Assembly: GCF_900107195.1 (NCBI RefSeq)
Contig: NZ_FNPB01000001.1
Location: forward strand, 62,001 to 126,000
DNA length: 64,000 nt
Origin: Halobellus clavatus
Lineage (GTDB): Archaea > Halobacteriota > Halobacteria > Halobacteriales > Haloferacaceae
Reading direction: 5' to 3'
Shown: positions 32,601 to 40,573 of the stretch, piece after piece
How positions within the stretch are numbered: the first letter of the stretch is position 1
Layout: every line of letters starts with the position of its first letter
Notes under the pieces: generated by a model
What the model saw: only the letters and a program-made list of their open reading frames with translations
Databases searched by the model: none
Told to the model about the DNA's origin: nothing
Translations under genes and position numbers: made by a program

Positions 32601-33716
32601 CGTGAGTTCCCCCGGTATTCGGACGAGTACGCGGAGCGGAATTTCGACTTCGAGACGACGAGTCGGGAACTTGCCGCTGGGGTGTCGATATTGCTTACCC
32701 AGCGAGACAAGAAGCACTCGCTGAAGTATCGAGACGGCAAGGATTCGTACACAATTCGGACCGTCGACTCCTACCGACGGGGGCGCGATCCCGTCCTCAC
32801 CGAGGTCGATCACGACGGCTACGTATACGATCTCAGCGTGGCCGAGAACGAGAATTTCGTCGACGGACTCGGTGGAGTCGTGCTTCACAACACCGACTCA
32901 GTTATGCTGGAACTCGGCGGCGACGTCAGCAAAGAAGAGGCCATCGAGCAGTCCTTCGAGTTAGAGGAGTACATCAACGCCTCCTACGACGAGTTCGCCC
33001 GCGAGGAACTCGACGCCGACGAGCACCGCTTCCAGATCGAGTTCGAGAAGCTCTACCGGCGGTTCTTCCAGGCGGGCAAGAAGAAGCGCTACGCCGGACA
33101 CATCGTCTGGAAGGAGGGGAAAGACGTCGACGACATCGACATCACGGGCTTCGAGTACAAGCGCTCGGACATCGCACCGATCACGAAAGAGGTGCAAAAG
33201 CGCGTGATCGAGATGATCGTTTACGGGAAGGAGACAGACGAGATTGCGGCGTATCTCAACGGGATCATCGAAGACTTCGAGACCGGCGAGATCCCCGTCG
33301 AGAAGATCGGCATCCCCGGCGGGATCGGCAAGCGACTCGACGCCTACGACACCGCGACGGCGCAGGTCCGGGGGGCGAAGTACGCCAACGAGTTCTTGGG
33401 AACGAACTTCGGCCGCGGCTCGAAGCCCAAGCGGCTCTACCTCCGGAAAGTCCACCCGTCGTGGTTCCGGCAGATGGAGACCGAGGAGGGCTACGATCCC
33501 CAGCGAGACGCACTCTACGGTGAGTTCAAGCGCGATCCCGACGTCATCTGCGTCGAGTACGACGACCAGGTGCCCGACGCGTTCGAGGTCGACTGGGACA
33601 AGATGCTGAAAAAGACGCTGAAAGGGCCGATCGAACGGATTATCGAAGCGCTCGGGATGTCGTGGGACGAGGTCAAATCCGGACAGGAGCAGACCGGCCT
33701 CGGCAGTTTCGTGTAG
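29676..33716 (+). CDS. polB: Family B DNA polymerase with in-frame intein
   Basis: This is the replicative archaeal DNA polymerase, 1346 residues as translated and 909 after intein removal. The 3'-5' exonuclease motifs are visible: FDIEVDD (Exo I), GWNFEDFDMPYLLDRM (Exo II) and YNVRDVELC (Exo III). Polymerase motif A is DLKSLYPM and motif B KVIMNSLYGVLG. Motif C is interrupted as YGD-[intein]-TDSVM. N-extein is residues 1-635, intein 636-1072, C-extein 1073-1346. The downstream thumb (YRRFFQAGKKKRYAG) is intact. Start 29676 follows the TATA-like box at 29645. It is followed by the suf genes on the same strand. Confidence 0.97.
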   Translation: MKQAGLTDDWGGEDAADGARPDAEAVAVAGNGTQHVSEVVDSEEIRFPEPDGTVELLVTQVNYSIEGSGRREYPVLHVFGRTPEGDVEHVRVLGFEPYFYAPTESLDDDALDKDVITRTEEGFESIRGDDLTKICTRTPRDVGEIRDEFDHYEADILFPNRLLIDKDVKSGIRVPERRLDGGEGGEAADDAPIQIPHDEIESTDVEGDIRVNTFDIEVDDRSGFPEEGEEPIVCLTSHDSRRDEYIAWLYDAPDAGADVESPGDLGDYEPIRSDTDVDVRTFEAEDAMLDAFVSYVERTDPDILTGWNFEDFDMPYLLDRMEVLDPTSEYGLDPERFSRIDEVWRGGWGGPNVKGRVVFDLLYAYKRTQFTELESYRLDAVGELELDVGKERYPGDIGDLWEQDPARLLEYNVRDVELCVEIDRKQDVIAFWDEVRTFVGCKLEDAPTPGDTVDIYILHEAHGRFALPSKGQADAEEYEGGAVFDPITGVKENVTVLDLKSLYPMCMVTINASPETKVDPETYGGDTFQAPNGTHFRREPDGIIREMIDDLLAEREEKKSLRNDHDPDTSAYEQYDRQQAAVKVIMNSLYGVLGWDRFRLYDKEMGAAVTATGRDVIEHTASAANDLGKSVIYGDSVTGDRPVVVRDPDGQIRIIPIEMLFEQTAANSESEILITADGAPVGSAGLPKERREPDGWDALSLNEAGETEWQPIEQVIRHQTEKEVVKLQHKFGESTTTRDHSYVVASGGKYVEAEPEEVDEPLRVPDLPAVETVETIDVYEALVGYERAYEDEGGTGGTSTKTKRVHANDEYVWFGHDHYDELDSTIKVQRYIDVDSEDGRALSRLLAAYIPEGSATTAETAESKFGASIAESRREWLEQLKSDYERLFENATVSIISSDTRNERTVEYETASGSGSATYGDRTLKLQMMNELSAVFFREFAGQSSRGKRIPSFVYHLPTGEQDRFIDILIEGDGSREFPRYSDEYAERNFDFETTSRELAAGVSILLTQRDKKHSLKYRDGKDSYTIRTVDSYRRGRDPVLTEVDHDGYVYDLSVAENENFVDGLGGVVLHNTDSVMLELGGDVSKEEAIEQSFELEEYINASYDEFAREELDADEHRFQIEFEKLYRRFFQAGKKKRYAGHIVWKEGKDVDDIDITGFEYKRSDIAPITKEVQKRVIEMIVYGKETDEIAAYLNGIIEDFETGEIPVEKIGIPGGIGKRLDAYDTATAQVRGAKYANEFLGTNFGRGSKPKRLYLRKVHPSWFRQMETEEGYDPQRDALYGEFKRDPDVICVEYDDQVPDAFEVDWDKMLKKTLKGPIERIIEALGMSWDEVKSGQEQTGLGSFV
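31581..32891 (+). mobile_element. pol-c-type intein with degenerate homing-endonuclease domain, within polB
   Basis: This is a 437-residue protein intron. It starts with Ser1 (SVTGDRPVVVRD) in place of the common Cys and ends VVLHN, so the splice uses Ser1, the C-terminal Asn, and Thr as +1 extein residue. Block B is TTTRDHSYVVAS (TxxH), block F VYDLSVAENENF and block G GVVLHN. The middle has two weak LAGLIDADG-like stretches: SRLLAAYIPEGS and FIDILIEGDGS. The second keeps an acidic EGDGS, and the first lacks a clear catalytic Asp, so homing activity is doubtful. The codons are more AT-rich than in the exteins. Confidence 0.93.
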
Positions 33717-33864
33717 GTGTCAACTGGTCCGGGGTGGCCCCGGACGTCGAGGTTTGTTTCGGGAATTGCAAATATATTTTCTCTGCAGTAAAGTTCGGAG
33801 TTGTGAATGCGTAACCATTATGAGCGACACAGCCCACTTCACTGGTACGAGGCAACGAAATACG

Positions 33865-34782
33865 ATGGCTACACTCGAAATCAAGAACCTCCACGCGAGC
33901 GTGGCGGAGGACGATGGCGAACAGATTCTTCGTGGCGTCGACCTGGAGGTCAACTCCGGTGAGATCCACGCCCTGATGGGTCCGAACGGGTCCGGGAAAT
34001 CGACGACGGCGAAAGTAATCGCCGGACATCCCGCCTACGAGGTGACCGACGGTGAGATCCTGCTCCACCTCGAGGACGACGAGTTCGGCGAGGACGTGGA
34101 GATCCCCGACGAAGACCGGACCTGGGACCTGCTCGACTTGGAACCGAACGAGCGCGCGGCGCTCGGTATCTTCCTCGGTTTCCAGTACCCGGCCGAGATC
34201 GAGGGCGTGACGATGACGAACTTCCTCCGGACGGCGCTCAACGCCAAACTCGAAGAGCGCGAAGAACTCTTCGAAGACGAGGACGCAGACGAAGCTGAGG
34301 CCGACGAGGACGACGACGGCTACGAGAACTCCCCGATGGAGGGTCCCGCCGATGATGGCGAAATCGGCGTCGCCGAGTTCCAGCAGCTCCTCAAAGAGAA
34401 GATGGAGATTCTGGATATGGACGAGAAGTTTATGCAGCGCTATCTTAACGCCGGATTCTCCGGCGGCGAGAAGAAGCAGAACGAAGTGCTACAGGCCGCC
34501 ATTCTCGAGCCCTCGGTCGCAGTCCTCGACGAGATCGACTCCGGACTCGACATCGACCGCCTGCAGGACGTCGCGAAGGGCATCAACGCGCTCCGCGACG
34601 AGCAGGGCACCGGCGTCCTCCAGATCACCCACTACCAGCGGATCCTCGAATACGTCGAACCCGACCACGTCCACATCATGCTGGACGGAAAGGTCGTCAA
34701 GAGCGGCGACGCGTCGCTCGCCGAGGACCTCGAGGACCACGGCTACGACTGGGTCCGCGAGGAAGTCTACGAGGCGGCGTAA
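33865..34782 (+). CDS. sufC: Fe-S assembly ATPase SufC
   Basis: This is a 305-residue ABC-type ATPase of the SUF iron-sulfur assembly scaffold. Walker A is MGPNGSGKST (about 36-45), Q-loop FQYPAEIEG, signature FSGGEKKQNE, Walker B SVAVLDEIDSGLD and H-loop ITHYQRIL. A run of about 35 acidic residues (about 127-160, EDADEAEADEDDDGY) sits between Q-loop and signature and is longer than in bacterial SufC, a halophile-type surface insertion. An in-frame ATG at 33820 would add 15 residues without homology, so 33865 is preferred. It heads sufC-sufB-sufD. Confidence 0.95.
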   Translation: MATLEIKNLHASVAEDDGEQILRGVDLEVNSGEIHALMGPNGSGKSTTAKVIAGHPAYEVTDGEILLHLEDDEFGEDVEIPDEDRTWDLLDLEPNERAALGIFLGFQYPAEIEGVTMTNFLRTALNAKLEEREELFEDEDADEAEADEDDDGYENSPMEGPADDGEIGVAEFQQLLKEKMEILDMDEKFMQRYLNAGFSGGEKKQNEVLQAAILEPSVAVLDEIDSGLDIDRLQDVAKGINALRDEQGTGVLQITHYQRILEYVEPDHVHIMLDGKVVKSGDASLAEDLEDHGYDWVREEVYEAA

Positions 34783-34803
34783 CTATGTTTGGTTACGCAC
34801 AAG

Positions 34804-34814
34804 CCTATAAGAAA
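34804..34814 (+). promoter_or_regulatory. Possible internal promoter before sufB
   Basis: CCTATAAGAAA lies about 32 bp before the sufB ATG at 34841, in an AC/AT-rich 58-base gap. It may allow sufBD to be transcribed separately from sufC. Confidence 0.4.
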
Positions 34815-34840
34815 CGAACCGTAAACACACACCACACACT

Positions 34841-36271
34841 ATGAGTTCCGAACAAGATCACCTCAAAGACACTGACACCGAAGCCCGCTTCGACTTCAAG
34901 AAGGAGGAGTCCTCGGCGTTCCAGACCGAGAAGGGCCTGACCGAAGAGACAGTCCGCGTCATCTCCGAGGACAAAGACGAGCCCGAGTGGATGCTGAACC
35001 GGCGGCTCCGGGCACTGAAGCAGTTCCAGAAGATGCCGATGCCGACCGACTGGCCCGGCCAGCCGGACCTCTCGGAAGTCGACGTCGCGGAGATCGTCCC
35101 GTACATCCGCCCCGACGTGGACGTCCGCGCGGGCGTCGACGACTGGACGGAACTCCCCGACGAGATCAAAGACACCTTCGACAAACTCGGCATTCCGGAA
35201 GCCGAGAAGAACGCGCTCTCCGGCGTCGGCGCTCAGTACGAGTCCGAAGTCGTCTATCAGAACATGCAGGAGCGCTGGGAGGAGAAGGGCGTCATCTTCA
35301 TGAATATGGACAAGGCGGTGCAGGAGCACCCCGAAATCGTCAAAGAGCACTTCATGACGAAGTGTGTCCCCCCGTCGGACAACAAGTTCGCCGCGCTGCA
35401 CGGTGCGGTCTGGTCCGGCGGCTCGTTCGTGTACGTCCCCGAAGACGTCACCGTCGAGATGCCCGTTCAGGCGTACTTCCGGATGAACTCCGAGGGGATG
35501 GGCCAGTTCGAGCACACGCTCATCGTCGCCGAAGACGGCGCGGAGGTACACTACATCGAGGGCTGCAGTGCCCCGAAGTACTCCGCGTTCAATCTGCACT
35601 CCGGCGGCGTCGAGGTCTTCGTGGGCGAGGACGCCCACGTCCAGTACTCGACCGTCCAGAACTGGTCGAAGAACACCTACAACCTCAACACCAAGCGCGC
35701 GCTCGTCGAGGCCGACGGCCGGATGGAGTGGATCTCCGGCTCGATGGGCTCGAAGGCGACGATGCTGTACCCCTCGACCGTCCTCAAGGGGCCGAGGGCC
35801 TCCGACAATCACATCACTATCGCCTTCGCTGGCGACGGACAGAACATCGACACTGGCGCGAAGGTCTATCACAACGCGCCGGACACGAAGTCGACCATCG
35901 AGTCGAAGTCGATCTCGAAAGACGGCGGCCGGACCAACTACAGAGGGCTGGTCCACATCGCCGACGGCGCAACTGACTCCTCGACGTCAGTCGAGTGTGA
36001 CGCGCTGATGTTCGACAACGAGTCGACGTCGGACACGATGCCGTATATGGAGATCAACGAGTCGAAAGTCGACGTCGCCCACGAGGCGACGGTCGGCAAG
36101 ATCGGCGACGAGGACGTCTTCTATCTCCAGTCGCGCGGCCTCGACGACGACGACGCTAAACAGATGATCGTCTCGGGCTTCATCGAGCCGATCACCGAAG
36201 AGCTCCCGATCGAGTACGCGGTCGAGCTCAACCGCCTCGTCGAGCTCGAGATGGAGGGGAGCCTCGGATAG
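34841..36271 (+). CDS. sufB: Fe-S cluster scaffold protein SufB
   Basis: This is a 476-residue scaffold subunit that builds Fe-S clusters with SufC and SufD. An N-terminal helical region (ETVRVISEDKDEPEWMLNRR) precedes the long right-handed beta-helix. Family landmarks are HGAVWSGGSFVYVPEDVTV, EHTLIVAEDGAEVHYIEGC, the region SMGSKATMLYPS, GLVHIADGATDSSTSVECDA (with the conserved C-terminal Cys) and MPYMEINESKVDVAHEATVG. Length and motif order are normal for archaeal SufB. Its TAG is one base before the sufD ATG, indicating coupled translation. Confidence 0.96.
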   Translation: MSSEQDHLKDTDTEARFDFKKEESSAFQTEKGLTEETVRVISEDKDEPEWMLNRRLRALKQFQKMPMPTDWPGQPDLSEVDVAEIVPYIRPDVDVRAGVDDWTELPDEIKDTFDKLGIPEAEKNALSGVGAQYESEVVYQNMQERWEEKGVIFMNMDKAVQEHPEIVKEHFMTKCVPPSDNKFAALHGAVWSGGSFVYVPEDVTVEMPVQAYFRMNSEGMGQFEHTLIVAEDGAEVHYIEGCSAPKYSAFNLHSGGVEVFVGEDAHVQYSTVQNWSKNTYNLNTKRALVEADGRMEWISGSMGSKATMLYPSTVLKGPRASDNHITIAFAGDGQNIDTGAKVYHNAPDTKSTIESKSISKDGGRTNYRGLVHIADGATDSSTSVECDALMFDNESTSDTMPYMEINESKVDVAHEATVGKIGDEDVFYLQSRGLDDDDAKQMIVSGFIEPITEELPIEYAVELNRLVELEMEGSLG

Positions 36272-36272
36272 T

Positions 36273-37487
36273 ATGAGCGGCGTCCAACTGCCCGCGAACC
36301 TCTCCGAAGAGACCGTTCGCGAGATCTCAGAAACCCGCGACGAACCCGAGTGGCTGCTCGAAGCCCGCCTCGACGCGCTCGAATCGCTCGAGACGCTCGA
36401 ACTCCCGGACGTCATCCAGACGCCCGGCCGTCGCTGGACCAACCTCGACGCGCTCGACTTCGAGTCGCTCGTCGACCCGCTGGACCAGGCCGACGAGACC
36501 GAGCGCGCGAGCGACGAGGGCGTCGAAGTCCTCACGTTCGCCGAAGCGATCGACGCGCACCCCGAACGCGTCGAATCCGCGTTCGGTTCGACGATCGATC
36601 CCGAGGAGAACTACCTGACGGCGCTGTCGGCCGCGCTCTTCACCACCGGGACAGTCGTCTACGTCCCCGAGGGCGTCGACGCCGAGGACGTGACGATCCG
36701 CGCGGAGATGAACTCCCGCTCGCTGTTCAGTCACACCCTCGTCGTCACCGAGAAATCATCGTCGGTGACCATCCTCGAGAGCATCGAGTCCGGCGAAAGC
36801 GTCGACAGCGACGCGCGGTACTTCTCGAACCTCGTCGAGATCGACGCCGGCGAGAACTCCTACGTGCAGTACGGGTCGCTGCAGGACCTCGAAGAGGACA
36901 CCTACAGCTACTCGCTCAAGCGCGCAGACGTCGGCACGTACGCGACGGTCAACTGGATCGAGGGCAACCTCGGCTCCCGGCTCACCCGCTCGGACGTCGA
37001 GTCCGAACTCAACGGCGACTCCGCCGAGACGAAGATCGTCGGCGCGTTCTTCGGTCACAGTGACCAGCACTTCGACGTGAATGCGCGCGTCTGGCACAAC
37101 GCCGAGAACACGACGGCGGACCTCGTCACCCGCGGCGTCCTCGACGAGGAGGCGCGCTCGGTCTACGAGGGCGTCCAGGACGTCGGCCGCGACGCGTGGA
37201 ACACGAGTTCCTACCAGCGAGAGAACACGCTGATGCTGTCGGACGATAGCGAGGCCGACGCGTCGCCGAAGCTGATCATCCAGAACCACGACACCGAGGC
37301 CTCTCACTCCGCGACGGTCGGACAGGTCGACCAAGAGGACCTGTTCTATATGGTCTCGCGGTCGGTGCCGCCGCAGCAAGCGCGGAATATGCTCGTGGAG
37401 GGGTTCTTCGTGCCCGTCCTCGAGGAGATCGAGGTCGACGAGTTCCGTGAGGACCTCGAAGAACTGATCGCCGCGCGTCTCCGGTAA
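36273..37487 (+). CDS. sufD: Fe-S assembly subunit SufD
   Basis: This is a 404-residue paralogue of SufB that pairs with it on the SufC dimer. The N-terminus repeats the SufB pattern (ETVREISETRDEPEWLLEAR). Then come ALFTTGTVVYVPEGVDAEDV, SHTLVVTEKSSSVTILESIE, a beta-helix core (FFGHSDQHFDVNARVWHNAE) and the C-terminal HDTEASHSATVGQVDQEDLF, with the conserved His also found in SufD. No cysteine desulfurase gene follows, so sulfur donation must be encoded elsewhere. The gene ends 23 bases before the convergent pilus cluster. Confidence 0.95.
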   Translation: MSGVQLPANLSEETVREISETRDEPEWLLEARLDALESLETLELPDVIQTPGRRWTNLDALDFESLVDPLDQADETERASDEGVEVLTFAEAIDAHPERVESAFGSTIDPEENYLTALSAALFTTGTVVYVPEGVDAEDVTIRAEMNSRSLFSHTLVVTEKSSSVTILESIESGESVDSDARYFSNLVEIDAGENSYVQYGSLQDLEEDTYSYSLKRADVGTYATVNWIEGNLGSRLTRSDVESELNGDSAETKIVGAFFGHSDQHFDVNARVWHNAENTTADLVTRGVLDEEARSVYEGVQDVGRDAWNTSSYQRENTLMLSDDSEADASPKLIIQNHDTEASHSATVGQVDQEDLFYMVSRSVPPQQARNMLVEGFFVPVLEEIEVDEFREDLEELIAARLR

Positions 37488-37502
37488 GCAGTCTCGCTCC
37501 CG

Positions 37503-37508
37503 ATTTTT
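37503..37508 (+). terminator. Oligo-T terminator after sufD
   Basis: Six T residues immediately follow sufD in the 23-base convergent gap. Oligo-T tracts without stem-loops terminate archaeal transcription, so this is the likely end of the suf message. Confidence 0.45.
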
Positions 37509-37510
37509 TG

Positions 37511-40500
37511 TCATTCTCGTTGGCACTGTCCCGTCGGCGTGACACAGCGCGGCCCGGGTGCAGAACCGCGCCAGGCCAGCGACCGTTCGTCCATATTGCC
37601 GTCAGTGTCGCCAACACCGAGTTTGCCCGGTGGGACGACCGCGACGGCGACCGTCCGGATCCGGAAGTCGACGCGTTCGCTCCGGCCCAGCGCCTCCGAC
37701 ACTCCGTCGCCGTCGACGTCGAGCGAGACGGCCGCACCGTCGCGGACGTACGTCGTGTCGCTCCCCTGAGCCCCGACGGCGAAGCGGCCGTACGCGCCGC
37801 GGGACTCGACGATCCAGAGGTTCGCCGTGGCGACCCACGGACTGAGCGTCGGCGAGAGCGGTAGCCCCGCCGGGATACCGCCGATGGTGTCGTTCGTCGC
37901 GCGGGCGAGACCCCGCTCGGTGGCACGGGCCGCGGCGTCGGTCGCCGCCCTCTCGGCGACCGCGCGGGTGGAAGTGACGGCGTCGTCGACGGCGGATTCG
38001 GGGACGCGAACGCGCTCGGAAGTCGCGACCGCCCGGAGTTCGACACGGAGGGCGGTGCGGAGTCGGTCCGCGGCGACGGCCCAGGCCTTCTGCCCGGTGG
38101 AGTCCGTTTCGACCGCGACAGCGGCCACTGCGCGGGCCAGGGATCCGTCGGTCGCGGCGACCGCGCGCTCGCCAGGGCCGCCGAAGCGGGCGAACGACTG
38201 ATCCACGACCCGGCGGCGCTCGTCACGGGTGAGCGACGTTTCCCGAGCAAGCGTGCGCGTGGCGGTGGTCCGGACGTCACCCATCGACTGTTCGACCGTC
38301 CGCGCGAGCGCGTCACGTCGCGCTCGAAGCCGTGGGTCCCGGTGCGTTTCGAGGGTCGAGTCGGCGGCGACGAGCGCCTGCCCCGCGGTGTGCAGTGAGA
38401 CGCGACCGGGGTCGCCAAGCAACGTTCGCGTGACGAGATCCGCGCTGTCGCCGTACGGCACGCTGAAGACGTTCACGTTTCTGACAGCGAGTCCGACGTA
38501 GCGTTCGTCGTCAGCGACGCCGTCAACGAGCGTGCCCTCGACGGGATCGGGTGCGAGATACGCGGGGTCCGCGTCGGGGAGCAGGACCGTCTCGCCGCGG
38601 ACGCCCGTCTCCCCCCCGAGGTTCGTCCGCGGTGATGGTGCGTCGGGGGTGAGCGTCGCGAGGTTGTTCACTCGCGAGGGTACGAGACCGCTCGCGTCGA
38701 GCGCGCGATCGATGCCGGCGTTCCGCGACCGGGTCTGTCCAGCGCGGTCCTCGAGTCGCGCGACGACCCGATCGAGGTAGGCCGCGCGGGCGGCGACGCG
38801 AGTTCGATCCGCAACGCCGTCGTACCGGGACGGCGCGTCCAGTAACGCCTCGCGTCGATCGCGGAGCAGTGCCGCGAGCCGCGCCGCGCCGTTTGCGTGG
38901 CCGGTGGCGGCGTCGCTGGCAGCAACGTCGACAGAGAGGGTGCGGACGCGCTCTCGGAGTTCAGCGAGATCGGCGTAGATCCACGAATCGAGGTCGGCGG
39001 GTCGCTCGCCGACGAACGCCCGCGATCCGCTCGTTCGGCCGCCAGTCACCGCCTTCCGGGCAATTGCATCGGCACCGCCGAGCGCGGAGACGAGCCGCTC
39101 GGTTTCCGCACGTCCCTCGCGCAGATTCGGCCCGGCGAGCGCGCCGCCGGACTCGAACAGCGGTCTGAGGGGACGGGTCGGTGCCGCGGTGCCCCGCAGG
39201 CGACCGGTCCCGGTGATCCGAACGCGGTGGACGTCCCGCCAGGTAGCGCTCGTCGTCCGGGGGGTCTCGTTGCGTTTCACCCAGGTCCGGTCGACGCGCC
39301 ATCGCTCGGTGACGCGTCGGGTGGCCGAGTAGAGTCGTCGCGTCCCGACGCCGGCCCGGGAGGCCACCCAGCCGCGTCCGTCGCCTCCACTCACGGAGAT
39401 GTCGTTGGCCGTCGTCGAATACGCGAGAGTCCAGTTCTCGCCGGGAGCCCGCGGAGACGGGCGGTGGCCATCGGCGACCGTCTGCACGCTGGTGTGGACT
39501 GCGACCGTCGCGCGATAGCCATCGCGCCGGATCGATTCGAGGGACTGTGCTCCGTTCGTGCCCCGGAGCAGCGAGAGGAACGCGTCGTCCGCTGTCCCGT
39601 TGACCCCCACCGAGACGGTCTGTGCCGCCGGGAGCGACGTCCGTCCGGAACTGGCCCCGGTTCGCTCGGCCGCGTTCGGGTCCGGAAGGCGACCCGTGAC
39701 CGCCGAGACGACTCGCGGGTCCGTTCGGGGGCCGAGGAGGTCGGTCGCGCCGGTCCGGAGCGTCGCCGCGCGAACGCCGGCCGCCGCGTCGGGGTCGGCC
39801 CGCCCGAAGGCCGCCCGCTGTGCGTCCAGCAACCCGGCGTTCGTCGAGAGCGCGACGTGGCGGTTCCCGACGACGTTCGTGATCGGCAGGCCCCCGTACT
39901 GTCCCAGGCCGCGGGCCTGTGCCATCGCCGTGACCCCGATCGTGGTCCGGCGAGCGAGCCCCGGGGCTTCGATCGGATCGGCGTTCAACCGCGTCTGGAA
40001 GGCCGTCGTGCGGTCGTGAAGCGCCAGCACCGGAACACCGACGGTTACCGTCCGATTCACGCGGCGCGTGTCGAGCGTCCGCCCGTCTGTTTCGACCGTC
40101 AGTTCGAGCCCGTGGATCGTCACCTGGAGTTCCGTGCCGTCGTCGACGCCGGCGATCGAAACGCGCTGGATCGCCTCGGAGGCGTCATCGATTGCGATCC
40201 CGAAAGACGCGCTGGCGACGCTCGCACCACGGTGGTGTTCGACCGGCTCCATCGCCGCCCGAGCGGCGAGGAAGATCCGGAGTCGGAGATATCGACGGAA
40301 GGTATCGGGCCCGGTGAGCGCGGTACCGGCGTCGCTGTCGGCGGCAAGCGTGACCGGATCGCGCGCGGCGGCCATAGCGGCATCGCGAGCAGCGACTCTG
40401 AGGGCGGCGGTCGCTTCGGCATCGACACGGTCTGCCGCGACGTCGGCAGATCGATCGACCGGCGTCGGTCCGGGCGTCGCGAGTGAGGCAGCGAACGTCG

Positions 40501-40573
40501 AACTGCCCACGAGCAGCAGCACGCCGAGGAGCGCGAACGGGATTCGAGCGCGGTCGTCTTCGGCGAGCCGCAT
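37511..40573 (-). CDS. Very large surface protein of the pilus-like cluster (DUF7286-like)
   Basis: This is a 1020-residue protein with a single N-terminal hydrophobic segment after charged residues (DDRARIPFALLGVLLLVGSS, about residues 5-24), the layout of TadG/TadE-type or pilin-like proteins. The rest is extracellular-looking: Thr/Arg/Asp-rich, no cysteines in the first 1000 residues, with many predicted helices (ADRLRTALRVELRAVATSER). The only Cys residues I see are near the C-terminus (RCVTPTGQCQRE). It is the last gene of a four-gene unit, and its ATG overlaps the preceding stop. Its function is unknown. Confidence 0.8.
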   Translation of the reverse strand: MRLAEDDRARIPFALLGVLLLVGSSTFAASLATPGPTPVDRSADVAADRVDAEATAALRVAARDAAMAAARDPVTLAADSDAGTALTGPDTFRRYLRLRIFLAARAAMEPVEHHRGASVASASFGIAIDDASEAIQRVSIAGVDDGTELQVTIHGLELTVETDGRTLDTRRVNRTVTVGVPVLALHDRTTAFQTRLNADPIEAPGLARRTTIGVTAMAQARGLGQYGGLPITNVVGNRHVALSTNAGLLDAQRAAFGRADPDAAAGVRAATLRTGATDLLGPRTDPRVVSAVTGRLPDPNAAERTGASSGRTSLPAAQTVSVGVNGTADDAFLSLLRGTNGAQSLESIRRDGYRATVAVHTSVQTVADGHRPSPRAPGENWTLAYSTTANDISVSGGDGRGWVASRAGVGTRRLYSATRRVTERWRVDRTWVKRNETPRTTSATWRDVHRVRITGTGRLRGTAAPTRPLRPLFESGGALAGPNLREGRAETERLVSALGGADAIARKAVTGGRTSGSRAFVGERPADLDSWIYADLAELRERVRTLSVDVAASDAATGHANGAARLAALLRDRREALLDAPSRYDGVADRTRVAARAAYLDRVVARLEDRAGQTRSRNAGIDRALDASGLVPSRVNNLATLTPDAPSPRTNLGGETGVRGETVLLPDADPAYLAPDPVEGTLVDGVADDERYVGLAVRNVNVFSVPYGDSADLVTRTLLGDPGRVSLHTAGQALVAADSTLETHRDPRLRARRDALARTVEQSMGDVRTTATRTLARETSLTRDERRRVVDQSFARFGGPGERAVAATDGSLARAVAAVAVETDSTGQKAWAVAADRLRTALRVELRAVATSERVRVPESAVDDAVTSTRAVAERAATDAAARATERGLARATNDTIGGIPAGLPLSPTLSPWVATANLWIVESRGAYGRFAVGAQGSDTTYVRDGAAVSLDVDGDGVSEALGRSERVDFRIRTVAVAVVPPGKLGVGDTDGNMDERSLAWRGSAPGPRCVTPTGQCQRE

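Noticed and set aside
31581-32891. Frameshifted or fused second gene inside polB
   Set aside because: The frame is continuous and both splice junctions have intein signatures, so this is an intein and not a gene fusion.
34805-35956. Minus-strand 383-codon frame opposite sufB
   Set aside because: sufB is certain, and the antisense product shows no domain.
38897-40486. Plus-strand 529-codon frame opposite the 1020-residue protein
   Set aside because: The minus-strand gene has a hydrophobic N-terminus and overlaps its operon neighbours correctly; the plus frame is Arg/Gly/Pro-rich noise.
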